Part shown: piece after piece, positions 48,354 through 59,775 of the stretch | How positions within the stretch are numbered: position 1 is the stretch's first letter | Layout: every line of letters begins with the position of its first letter | Source: Amia ocellicauda | Lineage: Eukaryota > Chordata > Actinopteri > Amiiformes > Amiidae | Direction of reading: 5' to 3' | Assembly (NCBI RefSeq): GCF_036373705.1 | Contig: NC_089856.1 | Location: 14,290,501 to 14,354,500, forward strand | DNA: 64,000 bases | Position numbers and translations under genes: made by a program | Notes under the pieces: model-generated | The model's input: only the letters and a program-made list of their open reading frames with translations | What the model was told of the DNA's origin: nothing | The model's database searches: none

Positions 48354-48900
48354 ATCAAATTCAAATTCAACGTGCTTTATTGGCATGACCAAAAAGAATT
48401 ATTGCCAAAGCAATAGTGACAAACAACAGTTTTGAACATGTACATTTGCATACATAAATACACAATATGTATGTTAAACAATTAACTGATTCATTTCAAT
48501 TAATACAATTAAATCATAGTTCAGAAAGACATAAAATTGATATTGATAGTAATAATTGGGTGTAGCATAGGTGTCATTGTCTGTGTCCAGGGGTGTCCCT
48601 GTGGCAGGCAGCTATATACTGGGCTGCCAGTAATATGCAGCTGGTCTCCTCTCCCAGAAGGATTGGCACTTTCTCTGATTCTGGCAGGTCTGGAAATCTC
48701 ATATAGAGCTCTGCTATTTTGGGGAACAATTGTGCTTGTAAATGTTCATATTTTTCACATTTTAGAATAAAGTGCAGCTCTGTCTCAACCTCTCGGTGTT
48801 GGCAGTGGGGACACTCAGCTGGCTGAGGGGGCTCCTCTCTGGGTTCAGCTCTTGAGCCCTATCTCTCACTCTGTCTCTCTTGTACCTGGCCGATGTGAGC
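48354..48900 (-). mobile_element. LINE 3' end with zinc-knuckle coding remnant
   Basis: Read on the minus strand it encodes RYKRDRVRDRAQ, then ECPHCQHREVETELHFILKC (a C-x2-C...H...C knuckle), PKIAELYMRFPDLPESEKVP and ILLGEETSC, ending in a stop. It terminates at AATTCAACGTGCTTTATTGGCATGAC (plus strand). This is the C-terminal region and 3' UTR of a fish non-LTR retrotransposon different from the CR1-like family at the window ends. Only the tail is present, as expected for 5' truncation. Confidence 0.75.
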
Positions 48901-49521
48901 TGTGTGAGTGTGCATTGTGTATGTGTGTAGTGCGTTTCTGTGTGTACAGTATGTTTATGTGTGTAGTTTCAGTGTATAGTGTGTATAGTGTGAGTGTTCA
49001 GTGCGTAGTGTGTGTTTGAGTGTCAGTGAGTAGAGTGTGAGTAGTGTAAGAGTGCTGCCAGGGTTCTCTGCTAATGAGCATAATGAGATTAACCTGGCCT
49101 CACCCCCGTTCCCTAATAATCCCCCCTTCCCTGCTGTGACTGCAGAGAGAGAGAAAGAGAGCCAGAATGGAGAGGAAGAATGGGCTGGACAGGGAGAGTA
49201 AAAGAGTTTTATTATTATAATAGATTTATTTATTTATTTTTAATCTTTGGCAACTACAGAGTGTCTAACCAAAGGCAGAGTCAGGCAGACCTGGCACTTT
49301 ACTGGACAGGGGCAGAGGGCCAAGAAAGATGGCACACAGACGCGGATAGGTGGCTGACATGAACAGATGTGCAGAGAGTGCAGGATTGTATGTGCTGTGT
49401 GTGTGAATTATACATATACATGTATCCATGGGTAGAGAAGACGCTGTACATGGAAACAAGTGGCAACATCTTGAGGAGGCCTTCATCGAGCCATGGAGTG
49501 ATAAAGACTGATGAAGATACT

Positions 49522-49528
<7 letters not shown>

Positions 49529-49572
<44 letters not shown>

Positions 49573-49789
49573 AGGAGAGAGGGGGCGAGAGATGGGCGTG
49601 CCAGTGATTCGGGGTGACAGGTCGCTGCAGTTGCTTCAGGTTGGGATTGGACCAATCAGCCAAGTGGAAAGAAATTGGGCGGGAGGGGGTTAAGGTCTCA
49701 GGCATGGAGGGTGGGGTTAGTGTTTCCATGGCTACAGAGGAAGAGTCTCTGTGGAACGGTGACTTCCATAGCTGTCCAGTGTGTATAAA

Positions 49790-49838
<49 letters not shown>
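49529..49838. repeat. (GA)n and (CT)n arrays in inverted arrangement
   Basis: About 43 bp of GA (49529-49571) and about 43 bp of CT (49796-49838) are separated by 224 bp. On one strand they are complementary and could pair. Confidence 0.9.
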
Positions 49839-49841
<3 letters not shown>

Positions 49842-50099
49842 TCCCTCTCTTCCCTGGTGTCTTCCTCTTGCTCATTGGCTTTCACAGTCTGTCTGTCTGC
49901 CTACCCGTCTGCCTCTTAGTCAGGCTGTGTGTGTGTGTGTCTGACTCCAGGGCTGAGCCTCTGACTGGGGATGAAAGGGGTAAAGGGTGAAAGGTGAAAG
50001 GTGAAGTCAGAGTTGTAGTATTAGTGTAATGTAGTGTAGTACAGTGTTGTGTAGTGTGGTGTAGTTGTGTTCTGGAGTGTACAGTGCGTCTGTGTCAGA

Positions 50100-50290
50100 G
50101 CTCCAGTGCGTCACGCCTGCAGGAATGCGTGCTTTTATCTCGCACCCAAGTTTACCCCCCCTTGGCGCCATGTTGTGGTCGCTGTGACGACAGGCGGGCC
50201 ACGATATTAATTACAGGGCCCAAATTACTCCGTCCGTCAGCACGGTGCTGGGCACGGGCTCCATGGAGACATGGGCTGTCAGAGAGCACG
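50100..50290. promoter_or_regulatory. GC-rich island with ATTAATTA core, candidate regulatory element
   Basis: Unique block with TTGGCGCCATGTTGTGGTCG, GCCACGATATTAATTACAGG and AATTACTCCGTCC. Homeodomain-type TAATTA sits in CpG-rich DNA between low-complexity tracts. Inference from composition. Confidence 0.3.
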
Positions 50291-50689
50291 GAGACGCACG
50301 CAACAGTCACAGACACACACACGCAGTGCCCACAGACACACGCACAGACACACACACACACAACACCCACAGACACACACACAAAGCGCCAACAGACACA
50401 CACACAGACACACACACACAGCACCCATATACACACACAGCACCCACACAGACACACAGGCCCTCTCGCTCCTTCACCCTTCCTTCTTTCTCACCCAATC
50501 CTCACCCCTCAGTGTCCCCATCTTCCTCCGTGCCCCCCCGAACCTCAGCCTGTTTTCCTCAGTCTGTCTCCTTCGCTCTGCACCCCCCACTCTCCCTCTC
50601 TTCCTCCCTCTTTCTCTCTCTCTCCCTCTCTCAGGGCAGGTCCGCAGTGTCAGTGGATCTCTCTGCTCCTATTTCACCCTCTCATCAGT

Positions 50690-50830
50690 ACATCCATTAA
50701 AGTCCTGCTCTGCCCCCCCCCACCCCCACAAGGAACAACACATTAGCAGCAGGTCCATTGAGCGCGACATGGCCCCCCCTGCATTATTAATGCCCCCCAC
50801 TACTAATGAGGAAAGACGATCTGGCCCTTA
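50690..50830. promoter_or_regulatory. Unique block with TTAATG/TAATGAG motifs, candidate regulatory element
   Basis: Contains GAACAACACATTAGCAGCAG, TCCATTGAGCGCGACATGG and GCATTATTAATG. It lies between CT-rich and CA-rich repeats. Weak evidence. Confidence 0.22.
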
Positions 50831-52953
50831 CTGACACACAGACACAATTTGCACAGACATACAGTCACACAAACACACAATCACACAATCGCACACACAG
50901 AGACAGACACAGTCACAAACTGACACACAGTCAAACAGACACACAATCACACAGAAACACAGCGACACAGACACATAGCCATACCTATACACTATGGGTT
51001 TATGCTGGTGTCTCTGTGTGTCAAATTTCGATACATAAAGCATCTGCTGTGTGTGTGTGTGTGTGTGTGGGGGGGGGGTGGGGGAGGGGTTGGGGGTGCG
51101 CACAGGTGGAGAAGAGGAATCAAATTTGGTGGGTCTATCAGAGAGTGGGGGTGCAGTGTTGGTGTCGGTGGGGATATACTGGGGTGGGTTGTGGGGGAGA
51201 AGCAGAGGGGTCGATTTCTACTGAGGGACTGATTATTTTTTATACTGGTAGGGTTTGTATATTGTATCTTGCGGGGTGTGTGCTGCAGCGACTCAGTGTA
51301 AGTGCTTAGGGCAACGCTGTGTGAGGCAGCAGAGACAGGCCACGGCCTCTTAGTATTCACTGCACTACTCACTGACTCACTGCACAGGGCCGGGACTGGG
51401 GGAGGGAGAGGGGGGAGCGGGAGGGAGGTAGAAGGATAGGAAGGAATGGAGAGAGAGAGAAAGAGAGAGAAGAGGGGGATTAGAGAGGTTCAGAAAGACA
51501 GATAGGGAGAGGGAGAGAGTATTTTTTGTTGTTTTCTTTGCTCCCGGGTTGGTGTGTCTGTGAGTGAGTGTGTGTGTGTGTGACTGTGTGTGAATGTGCG
51601 TACGTCTCTTAAAGTCTCCCTCTCCTAGCAGCAGTGTGTTTTTATGCATCCCTTCTTCCTCTTCCTCTCTTCCTCTCCCTCTTCCTCTCTACCTGTCTTT
51701 TCTGGCTCTTGCCTCCCCTTAACAGCATTCCGCTGTGCTGCAGAAAGCCCCTCACAGATCGCAGGAAAACTCAATGAATGGATGGAGGGATGGATGAATG
51801 AATGAATGAACAGGGTCAGGCGTAATACCTCCAGAACACCCCCAACCCCTCCCCCTGTCTGCCTTTAATACCCCCCCCACCATCCCAGACCTAGGCTGCC
51901 TGGGAGAGAGGGAGAGAGGGAGACAGGGAGAGAGGGAGAGCGAGACAGTGATGCAGTGTGCGTGTGTGTGTGTATGTGTGTGTGCGTGCACGTGCACGTG
52001 CGTGTGTGTGTGTGTGTGTCACGTTTGAGAATTGCAGCAGACCAAGGTCCAGACGTCATGGCTACTCAGACACTTAACACTAGTTGCACTGCAGAAAAAA
52101 ACTCAAATAAGAAAATCCTGCAATTCTGTAGAATTCCTGCATAAAGGACCCAGCTACTCCCCCCCCCTCTATCATTGTGTTTCTCTCTCTTTTTTTCCTC
52201 CCTTGTCCATTTCCACCTGCCACTCTGTCTCTCTTTATGTCTGTTAGTCTAGCTTAATTCTCCCTCCCTCCTTTTTGCCCTCTCTCTCTCTCTCCCCCTC
52301 CATCTCTCTCTCTCTCTCTGCCTCAGCCCCCCCTTCGCTTTTCGAAAAAAAAAAATGTGCACAGTTCTGTCAAAAAAATGTAATCAGATCCTGCTTGTGA
52401 GAAGAGAGGATTATAGAAAGGCAATGGGGGGGGGGAGAGAGAGAGAGAGAGAGAGAGCATGCATGTGAGTGCTTTAATAGAGAAGGACAACAGACAGAGG
52501 CGGACAGGGTGGACAGGTGCAGCTGTGAGTTAACAGAAGGGGTAGTTTTCTTTTTAAGTAAGGTATGAGAGAGAAAGAAAGAGGAGGCAAAGCAGAGATT
52601 GAGGAAGATGAATGGCAATAGAGAGAGACGTAGAAATATGGACATAGAGAGACTGGGAGAGATGGAATGAGAGTCAGAGAGAGATGGGGTGAGAGGGAAG
52701 GGAGAAATAGTGGGGGAGAGACTAAGATGGGGAATAGAGAGAGGTGGAGACATGGATGGTGAGAGAGGGAAAGAAAGAGAGAGAGAGAGAGAGGGGACAG
52801 TGTGGCAGTAGGGAAGTGCTGTCTGCTGGAGGGCTCTTATTCTGCAGGGATGACAGAGGGGACGGTGCCATGCGATTGGCCGGCTCAGGCTACAGCTCCC
52901 ACCAATCAGAGCTCAGCCATGTAAGGTGCCTTTAGGTTATACCAAACCCAAAA

Positions 52954-52958
<5 letters not shown>

Positions 52959-53045
<87 letters not shown>
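52959..53045. repeat. (GA)43 microsatellite
   Basis: An uninterrupted 87-bp GA array, about 75 bp downstream of two CCAAT-type motifs (GATTGGCC near 52875 and CCAATCAG near 52904). Confidence 0.97.
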
Positions 53046-53046
<1 letters not shown>

Positions 53047-53049
53047 AGG

Positions 53050-53882
53050 CAGGCAGGCACCAGCTTGAAGCAGTGTCTGAGCCTGTACAAGCTATTGAGT
53101 AGGATCTGGACGCAGTGTGTTAGTCTGGAGCAGCACTGGGATTTGTGTGTGAGTGTCGTGTGTTTGGTTTTGTGTGTTTTTAAATTTAATTCGGATTTGT
53201 TTATTTTTGTTTTTCCGTCGCTTTTTCATATATATGTTTTTTGGGGGGGATGATGTTTTCACTCATTCCTTGTTCTGCGACCCTGCTTTGATCCTTCTCC
53301 TTCAGTCCTTCTCTCCTTCATCTTCCTCTCCATTGGAGTGGGATAATCTTATCGAACACTGACTCGCATGCTCTCTCTCTCTCTGCTGCACCCCCCCACC
53401 CCACCCTCACCCCCACTCTGACCCCAACCTTACCCCCGCTGTTCCTTCTCTACCCCAATACAACCTCTCTCTGACCCTGCACCACCCCCCCATTCAAGAT
53501 TTTTACTCTAAACCAACACAAAAACTGAAAATCTACCGGCTTGCCCCCTGTCCCACCTCCCCTTACTCCTCCTCCTCCTCCCCACACTCCTCCTCCTCCT
53601 TCTCTCCGTCAGCGAAGAAAGCGTGACTTTACAGTGGACAGCAGCTGAAACAGAGGTACCTTGAAGGATTTTTTGGGGGGGGGCTGATTTCTGGAAGAAA
53701 GATTAAAAGAAAAAAGAAAGAAGACAAAAAAGGAACAGCGGAGAAAGAGACGGAGAGCGGGAAAGCAAAACAAAAGAGAAGCTTTGAACACTTTGGGACC
53801 TGCTGTAACAATTTGCTGGGAGAGAGAGACGGCGTGAGAGACACAGAGAGGGAGAGGGACAGAAGTTGCGGCATGATTTTGG
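53050..53882 (+). other. Candidate promoter and first exon of an unidentified gene running out of the window
   Basis: Two CCAAT motifs and the GA array precede a stretch ending in GTTGCGGCATGATTTTGG|GTAAGT. If real, the exon has a long 5' UTR and codes only Met-Ile-Leu-Gly(partial) from 53873, with a consensus donor after 53882. A hydrophobic start split by a phase-1 intron would suit a signal peptide, but three codons cannot identify a gene. I find no matching acceptor exon downstream within the window. It may equally be non-coding or spurious. Confidence 0.25.
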
Positions 53883-54694
53883 GTAAGTTTTTGTCTGACC
53901 TTTCGAGGGCAGGTGTCAGTGTGTGTGTGGCTGGGGTGCATTGTGTTAAACTGATCTTTCTGGAGGGTGGGGGGGAAGGTGTCAGTGGTCATGGCTGTGA
54001 GTGAGGGGTTGGTCACTACATTGTGTCGACGCTCCAGCGGTCAACATTCTCTGCGGCACACTGCCTCCGCGGGAGACGATGCCTCTCGCTGTATGTCGCT
54101 CCCCCTCCCTCCTAAACGATGTCACCCCTGTCAACTGCGTCTGCGTGCTGCCCAGTGTGTGCCGGGTTTGGATTAATATGAGACGCCAGTATGTCTTCAT
54201 ACCTTTCTGTCTTTTTTTTTTGTATGTATTTTGTTTGTTTTGTATTTTTCTTGCGTTGACCTTAACGCTGGTGTGGATGCACATAGGCATCCAGAAAATA
54301 GAGAGACTGACAGGCACACAGATATACAGACAGACTGACAGTGGCCACCGGACTGCAGCAGCTCCTGTGAAGCAGGGGGGAGAGGAGTAACACCGGTGTC
54401 CGTGTCGCTGGGGTGTGTAGGGGACGTTGCTCACCACAGGTCGGGACACCAGCCTCAGCACACTGGCTGCCTGTCTCTCTGGGCTTCATTACTATTATTA
54501 TCATTGTGTTTAGGTGCTGCTGTAACTGCTGCAGTTTGGAAGCTGCTCCAAGCAAGCCTTAATTAATTAAACAACCCCAACAGAGCACGACTGTCTTTTG
54601 GTAGTGGAGGGGGTGTAGGGGGAGGGGGTGTCTCACCTGCCTGAGTTCTTGTCGGGACACACTTGCTCTCAGACTCACACATGCACACACTCGT

Positions 54695-54695
<1 letters not shown>

Positions 54696-54768
<73 letters not shown>

Positions 54769-54883
54769 ACTCAATCACCGGTGCTACAGGGGGCAACATA
54801 CCTGTATACCTGATCTCAGGTGAGGTCACCCTGAGCTTCTGCCACACAGCCAATGATGCAACAATGCATAGCTTTGTAATGTA

Positions 54884-54928
<45 letters not shown>
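54696..54928. repeat. (CT)n-(CA)n compound array and a (GA)n array 125 bp downstream
   Basis: CT runs to about 54719, CA continues to about 54766, and a 36-bp GA array lies at 54893-54928. The CT and GA parts are complementary on one strand. Confidence 0.9.
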
Positions 54929-54932
<4 letters not shown>

Positions 54933-55467
54933 AATAAACCATTTGTATTTTTGCAAAGTATATATAGATAGATCAAACAAACATATCAAATCAAACAAAC
55001 ACAAATAGTTTCTGTAAGAATTAGACAAGACATTTTCCAGTTAAACCCATCTATCTGAGTGCTGCACAATATAGCCCAACTCACTGAAGTCAACACAATG
55101 CAGTACAATATACTGCAGTAAAATACAGTAGAGTACAGTACAATACAGCCACACAATAGGCCAGGAAACTCCTGTAAAATAGATTTTTAATCTCAGTGAG
55201 TTAATTTCCTGATTAAATAAAGGTTAAAAACAACAACAACAACAACAACAATACAACCCACTACAGCAAAATCCAATCCAATACAATACAATACAATACA
55301 GTACACCAAAATCTTTTCTGCATGGGGCTCAAATGATACGTCAACACATCTGCATCAGTCTGGAGCTGCCAATATGTGTTATTTAGTTGTGTGTGTATGT
55401 GACCTTGTGAACAATAGAAATGCAAAACTGAGGCTTGTGCACCAATAAACATTATTATTAGTATTAT

Positions 55468-55499
<32 letters not shown>

Positions 55500-55626
55500 T
55501 TAAGGGGTGTTAGACTCTCTCCCCCTCCCTCCCTTCTACTCCCTCCTTCCTTTTCCCTCTTTCCCTCTATCTTCCTCTCTCTACCTCACTCCTTTCCCTC
55601 CCTCTCTCCCATCTACCCCCCTCTTC

Positions 55627-55658
<32 letters not shown>

Positions 55659-56237
55659 TGACCTTGCGTTAATATTGCCAGTTTGTGAAAGTGTATCTGA
55701 GTGGCTGGCTCTGGGTCCACAGATATATATAGTCCAGTGTGGAGTATACAGAGGTCGCCCCCGGTCCCTTGCTGACTGCCCTGCTTCGGGCTGCAGTGCA
55801 TGGCTTGCGCTCTCTTGGTCTGTCTGGCCGTTAATCTGTCTCTCAGTCTGTAAGTTTGTGGGGCAGACAGAGAGAGAGGGAGAGTTGGGAGAGAGGAGGA
55901 GAGGACAAGAGGGGTTTAGGGGGAGAGGAGGAGATGAGGGGAGGAAAGGTGTGTGGCTGGGTGCTCATGGTCCCGCAGGATCGGGTGAATCCACAACACA
56001 AAGCTCTGTTGTTGACGCTGCCCCACTTTTTTTTTAATTAAACCTTTTTCCTTCTTTTATTTCTCTCTTCCCCTCTGGCCGTCGCTCTCCCGTCTCTTAT
56101 CTGTCTCTGTCTCAGTGTGTGTCTGTCACACACACAAACACACACATATGCATACACACGCACACTGAATTGCACAGGTGAACAGGTGGCCAGGTAAGCA
56201 GGTGGTCTGTGAAAGAGCTGAGCTGCAGTCTGAATGA

Positions 56238-56276
<39 letters not shown>

Positions 56277-57489
56277 CTGTATGTATGCGTGAGTGTGTAT
56301 ATTTTCTGCACAGACAATTATCCCTGTATTTACATTGCAATCTCATGTTGCATTGCTCAGTCCTTTGTCCCCTGCACGGTGGCTGGTTGGTCCAGTGCTG
56401 TCCCAGATGCTCAGAGACACAGCCACACACCTGCTCAGGACCTCAATGGGCCGGCAGAGTAAACATCAACACTGACAATAAGAGTCACAATAATTACAAG
56501 CAAACACAGGGCTTCCCATCTCCGTGTCCCACGACATGCATGAGGCATCTCTGTGTCTCGTACACCTGATTATTCTGCCCTCTCTCTCTGTCTCTTCCAC
56601 TCTCTCTGTCTCTCATTGTGTCTACAACTCTCTAAATCTCCTAAACTTTTAAGAACCAGCAATACATTTTATTATTATTAATAATAATAATAACCTTTAC
56701 CCTTCCTTAAATTATATAATTCCTGTGAGCAATATCATGCATTCCACGTGTAATCCTTACTCACAAGGGGGCAGGAGATCAGGGGCAAGTGCTTGTTATC
56801 ATCCGTCTGTCTGTTGGCTGGCCGGAGGGCAGCTCTGCTGTGTGCGTGTCAGCATTAGGAGTATGGTAATTTTAAGAGCTTGTGTTAAAGGCAAGTCTAC
56901 CTTTTCCCGGCTATGTGTCCTTGCAGCCACCTTGCTGTCTCTCAGCCTGGAGGTCACACACAGCATCTCTGACAATGTGCTTCGGTTGCGTTCTGCCACA
57001 GTGATTCATTTATTTATTTAGTTATTTATTTATATGTGTGCCCTGCCTGCAAAACACCAAGCATACATGAGGAGCCAATGCCAGTGCAGCCCTCATGGTA
57101 CCTTTCACTTTGAGCTCGTTCAGCCCTTCTCGCACTGTACTATGCTGTGAAAAAGACAGAGAGAGAAAGACCAGGAGAGATAGATGAAGAGAAAGACAGG
57201 AAGAGACAGAGAAAGAGGGAGAGCAGGAGAGACAGATGGAGAGAGATACAGACAGGGCGAGATGGAGCAAGTGGGAGCAGGAGCAATGGGCAGAGAGAGA
57301 CCAAGATAGAGATAGGGATAGATGGAGAGAAAGAGACACAGAGACAGAGAGAGACAGGGAGAGACCAAGATAATGACAGTGAACTGGGACAGGGAGAGAG
57401 AGAGGTACAGGGAGAGGCAGAGAGAGGGACAGGGAGATGGAACAAAAGGGAGAGGGATGGATAAGAGAAACTTTTAGGAGGAGGAAAAA

Positions 57490-57625
57490 AGAAACACTAA
57501 TCATAATAAATGGCTTTGATCCCGAGGCTCCGCTAGGATTCGCACGCAGAACTCCCCTGGGTCTTGTTGTCAGCTGGGTAGAGTTTCACTGCCGCTCCAG
57601 CAAAATCAATTCTCCTTGAGACACA
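57490..57625. promoter_or_regulatory. Unique GC-balanced block, candidate regulatory element
   Basis: Contains CTAATCATAATAAATGGCTT, GATCCCGAGGCTCCGCTAGG and CAGCAAAATCAATTCTCC, after a long purine tract. Judged only from its contrast with the flanking repeats. Confidence 0.22.
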
Positions 57626-57766
57626 GGCCGGGGGAGAAGGGGGGCTGCAATGTGATAGCCACCCCGGGGACAGACCGAGAGAGAGAGAGATGGAGAGAGC
57701 TGGACACTCAACACCTGACTCTCTGACACACTCCGCTGTGTTTGCACACTCAAACACTGACACACT

Positions 57767-57797
<31 letters not shown>

Positions 57798-58543
57798 TGT
57801 GATGTGCTGTGCTGTTCTATAATGTCCCTCACTGCACTGTGAGGTGCACTTCACGAAACATGCCCACCCATGCACAGAGCACCAATGCTACAGTACGAGT
57901 GTGTGTCTGCGGAGTGTGTGTAGTGTATGAGTGAGCTGAGCATGTGCAGTGTGTCTTTTTTTTCCTTAAACTTTCTAAATGAATTTATTGCAACAGTGTA
58001 ATGTGAAGCTTGCTTTTATTTTGGGGGTGGGGGGTGATGTGAATGAGTTTATAAGCATCTGGGCTGTTCCTGCAGGTGTGCACACCTGTGCTGAGCTGTG
58101 TGAGCTGAGGAGAGAGAGAGCGAGGGGGGGGGGGGATAGTGAGGTGGAGAGAAGGAGAGGGGGAGGAGGAAGGACAGCGAGAGGGAGGGGAGGGAGAGGG
58201 AGAGAGAGGGAGAGAGGGAGGAGGAAGGGGAGCGGCAGCGAGAGGGAGAGGGGGAGGTAGAGGGGGAGGGGTGAGAGAGACAGAACTTGATGCAAACCTG
58301 AGGCCTCATCAGTGCAGGTACTCTACAGGGTAGCGCCTGGCCTTGGCCACACTGACCGCAATTAAAATCTGTTAATATTTCAGCTGGAATCCTAAAGCTC
58401 CAGCTCTCAGAGAGAGGCAGTGCCGGGGTGAGAGACGCTGGAGTGATATGTAACACTCAGTTTGGAAGTGTAGTTTAAAAGTGTTTCTTTTACAGAAGGG
58501 AGATGAATGAACCTGACTTGATTGCAGATTCTTTGTGACTTCA

Positions 58544-58548
<5 letters not shown>

Positions 58549-58635
<87 letters not shown>
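58549..58635. repeat. (TG)14-(TA)29 compound microsatellite
   Basis: TG units pass directly into a long uninterrupted TA array (58577-58635). Confidence 0.97.
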
Positions 58636-58638
<3 letters not shown>

Positions 58639-59534
58639 GGCTCATAGGCTTATGCAGTATACACTGCTGTGTCCAGACACGCAGCTTGGGCCCGGGGTGG
58701 TGTAGTGTAGGCATGCAGTGGGGAGCAGGGTGTGTCTGATGTCTGTGCAGGTGGGGTTGTGTAGGATTCCCTGCCCTTGGGGGGTAAGGGGAAATGAAGG
58801 AGGAGAGGGTGGGTGCAGGCTCATAGGGACCCAAAGGTTTTCTGGTTTCGTGTGGAGTAAATTCAACCATGCAGACATCACAGTCCCTCAAGATTGTAAT
58901 AATACTATTTATAATAATAATAACAATTGATCTGCTGTTCTGTTCAGCAGGATGATTTGGACAGTCATTGTTTTCTGGGATGGTACTGTGTATTATTGTT
59001 ATTGGTGCTGTTTGTATTTGTTCTTATTCTGGGGTTACTGTACAGTTACAGAGGGCAGTGACGTGTCCCAGTATTATTCTCAGTCTGGCCCTATGGAGGC
59101 CTGCTCCTCTCAGGGGTCAGAGGGCAAAGTTCACATCTTGTTCCGGAATGGGAGGGAATGGACCATCACGTAAAGCTGTGCTGCCTGTCAATCACACACA
59201 ATCCGGCAGTGCCAACTGCAACTGCTCTCGCCATCTCGATCTGTTCACAGTTCTCTCTCTTTCTTTCCCTCCCTTCCCCCATCCCTCCATCTCTCAAACC
59301 CAGCATGTCAATGTACTGCAGCCTCCACCAGAACCCCACCCCCCACCCCCAGCAGCCTGTGATCTTGCACTGCTCCCTCCCACAATTGTTCTGGCTGTTT
59401 GGTTGGTGGCTGTCTGTGCTTCCAGTTGAACCCTGTGCCTCCTGTGTCATCTCTTCCATTCTGTTACCTGTTCCCCTGTTCTCTTCACACACACACACAC
59501 ACATAGCATACACACACACAACTCACACAAACAG

Positions 59535-59579
<45 letters not shown>
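59535..59579. repeat. (CA)n microsatellite
   Basis: About 45 bp of CA, with smaller CA runs just upstream (59.49-59.52 kb). Confidence 0.95.
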
Positions 59580-59583
<4 letters not shown>

Positions 59584-59676
59584 GGTGAAAAGCAAGGAGA
59601 GTGACCTCTAGCATAGCAGCATCTTTCTCCTCTGTCATCCCTTCCTCTCTCTCTCCCCCCCCCTCTGTTTCTATCT

Positions 59677-59775
59677 CAATTCAAGGTGCTTTATTGGCGT
59701 GCCATTGATGAGGTTTTGCCAAAGCCTTTACAAAAGAAGATACAAATGATCAATAGAAACAGGAATAATAATAAT
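59677..59775 (-). mobile_element. LINE 3'-end fragment
   Basis: AATTCAAGGTGCTTTATTGGCGTGCC followed by GCCAAAGCCTTTACA, the terminal segment also seen at 27.3, 43.0 and 48.36 kb. Confidence 0.6.

Larger units (their letters stand above)
48901..52958. other. Intergenic DNA rich in simple repeats with scattered unique islands
   Basis: Contains the GA and CT arrays at 49.53 and 49.80 kb; CA/ACAGACAC-type tracts (50.30-50.46 and 50.83-50.98 kb); GT array with poly-G (51.04-51.08 kb); GT (51.57 kb) and GT/CGTG runs (51.96-52.02 kb); purine tracts (52.43-52.80 kb). Unique GC-rich blocks lie at 49.05-49.145, 50.10-50.29 and 50.69-50.83 kb. No exon recognised. Confidence 0.45.
53883..59676. other. 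Intergenic or intronic DNA, no exon recognised
   Basis: Holds CT then CA arrays (54.70-54.77 kb), a GA array (54.89-54.93 kb), a degenerate CAGTACAATA tract (55.08-55.15 kb), a TTA run (55.48-55.50 kb), CT tracts (55.5-55.66 kb), a GT array (56.24-56.27 kb), purine-rich tracts (57.15-57.45 and 58.11-58.28 kb) and the TG/AT array at 58.55 kb. Unique blocks at 57.49-57.62 and 58.27-58.42 kb (ACCGCAATTAAAATCTGTTA) are candidate regulatory elements. Confidence 0.45.

Noticed and set aside
50054-50746. 230-codon open frame with Thr-His-Asp repeats
   Set aside because: It is produced by ACACAGAC-type simple repeats and CT-rich DNA; no conserved motif.
55507-56037. 176-codon open frame rich in Ser/Leu/Pro
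   Set aside because: It reads through CT-rich and then GA-rich low-complexity DNA; no start context, domain or neighbouring exon.
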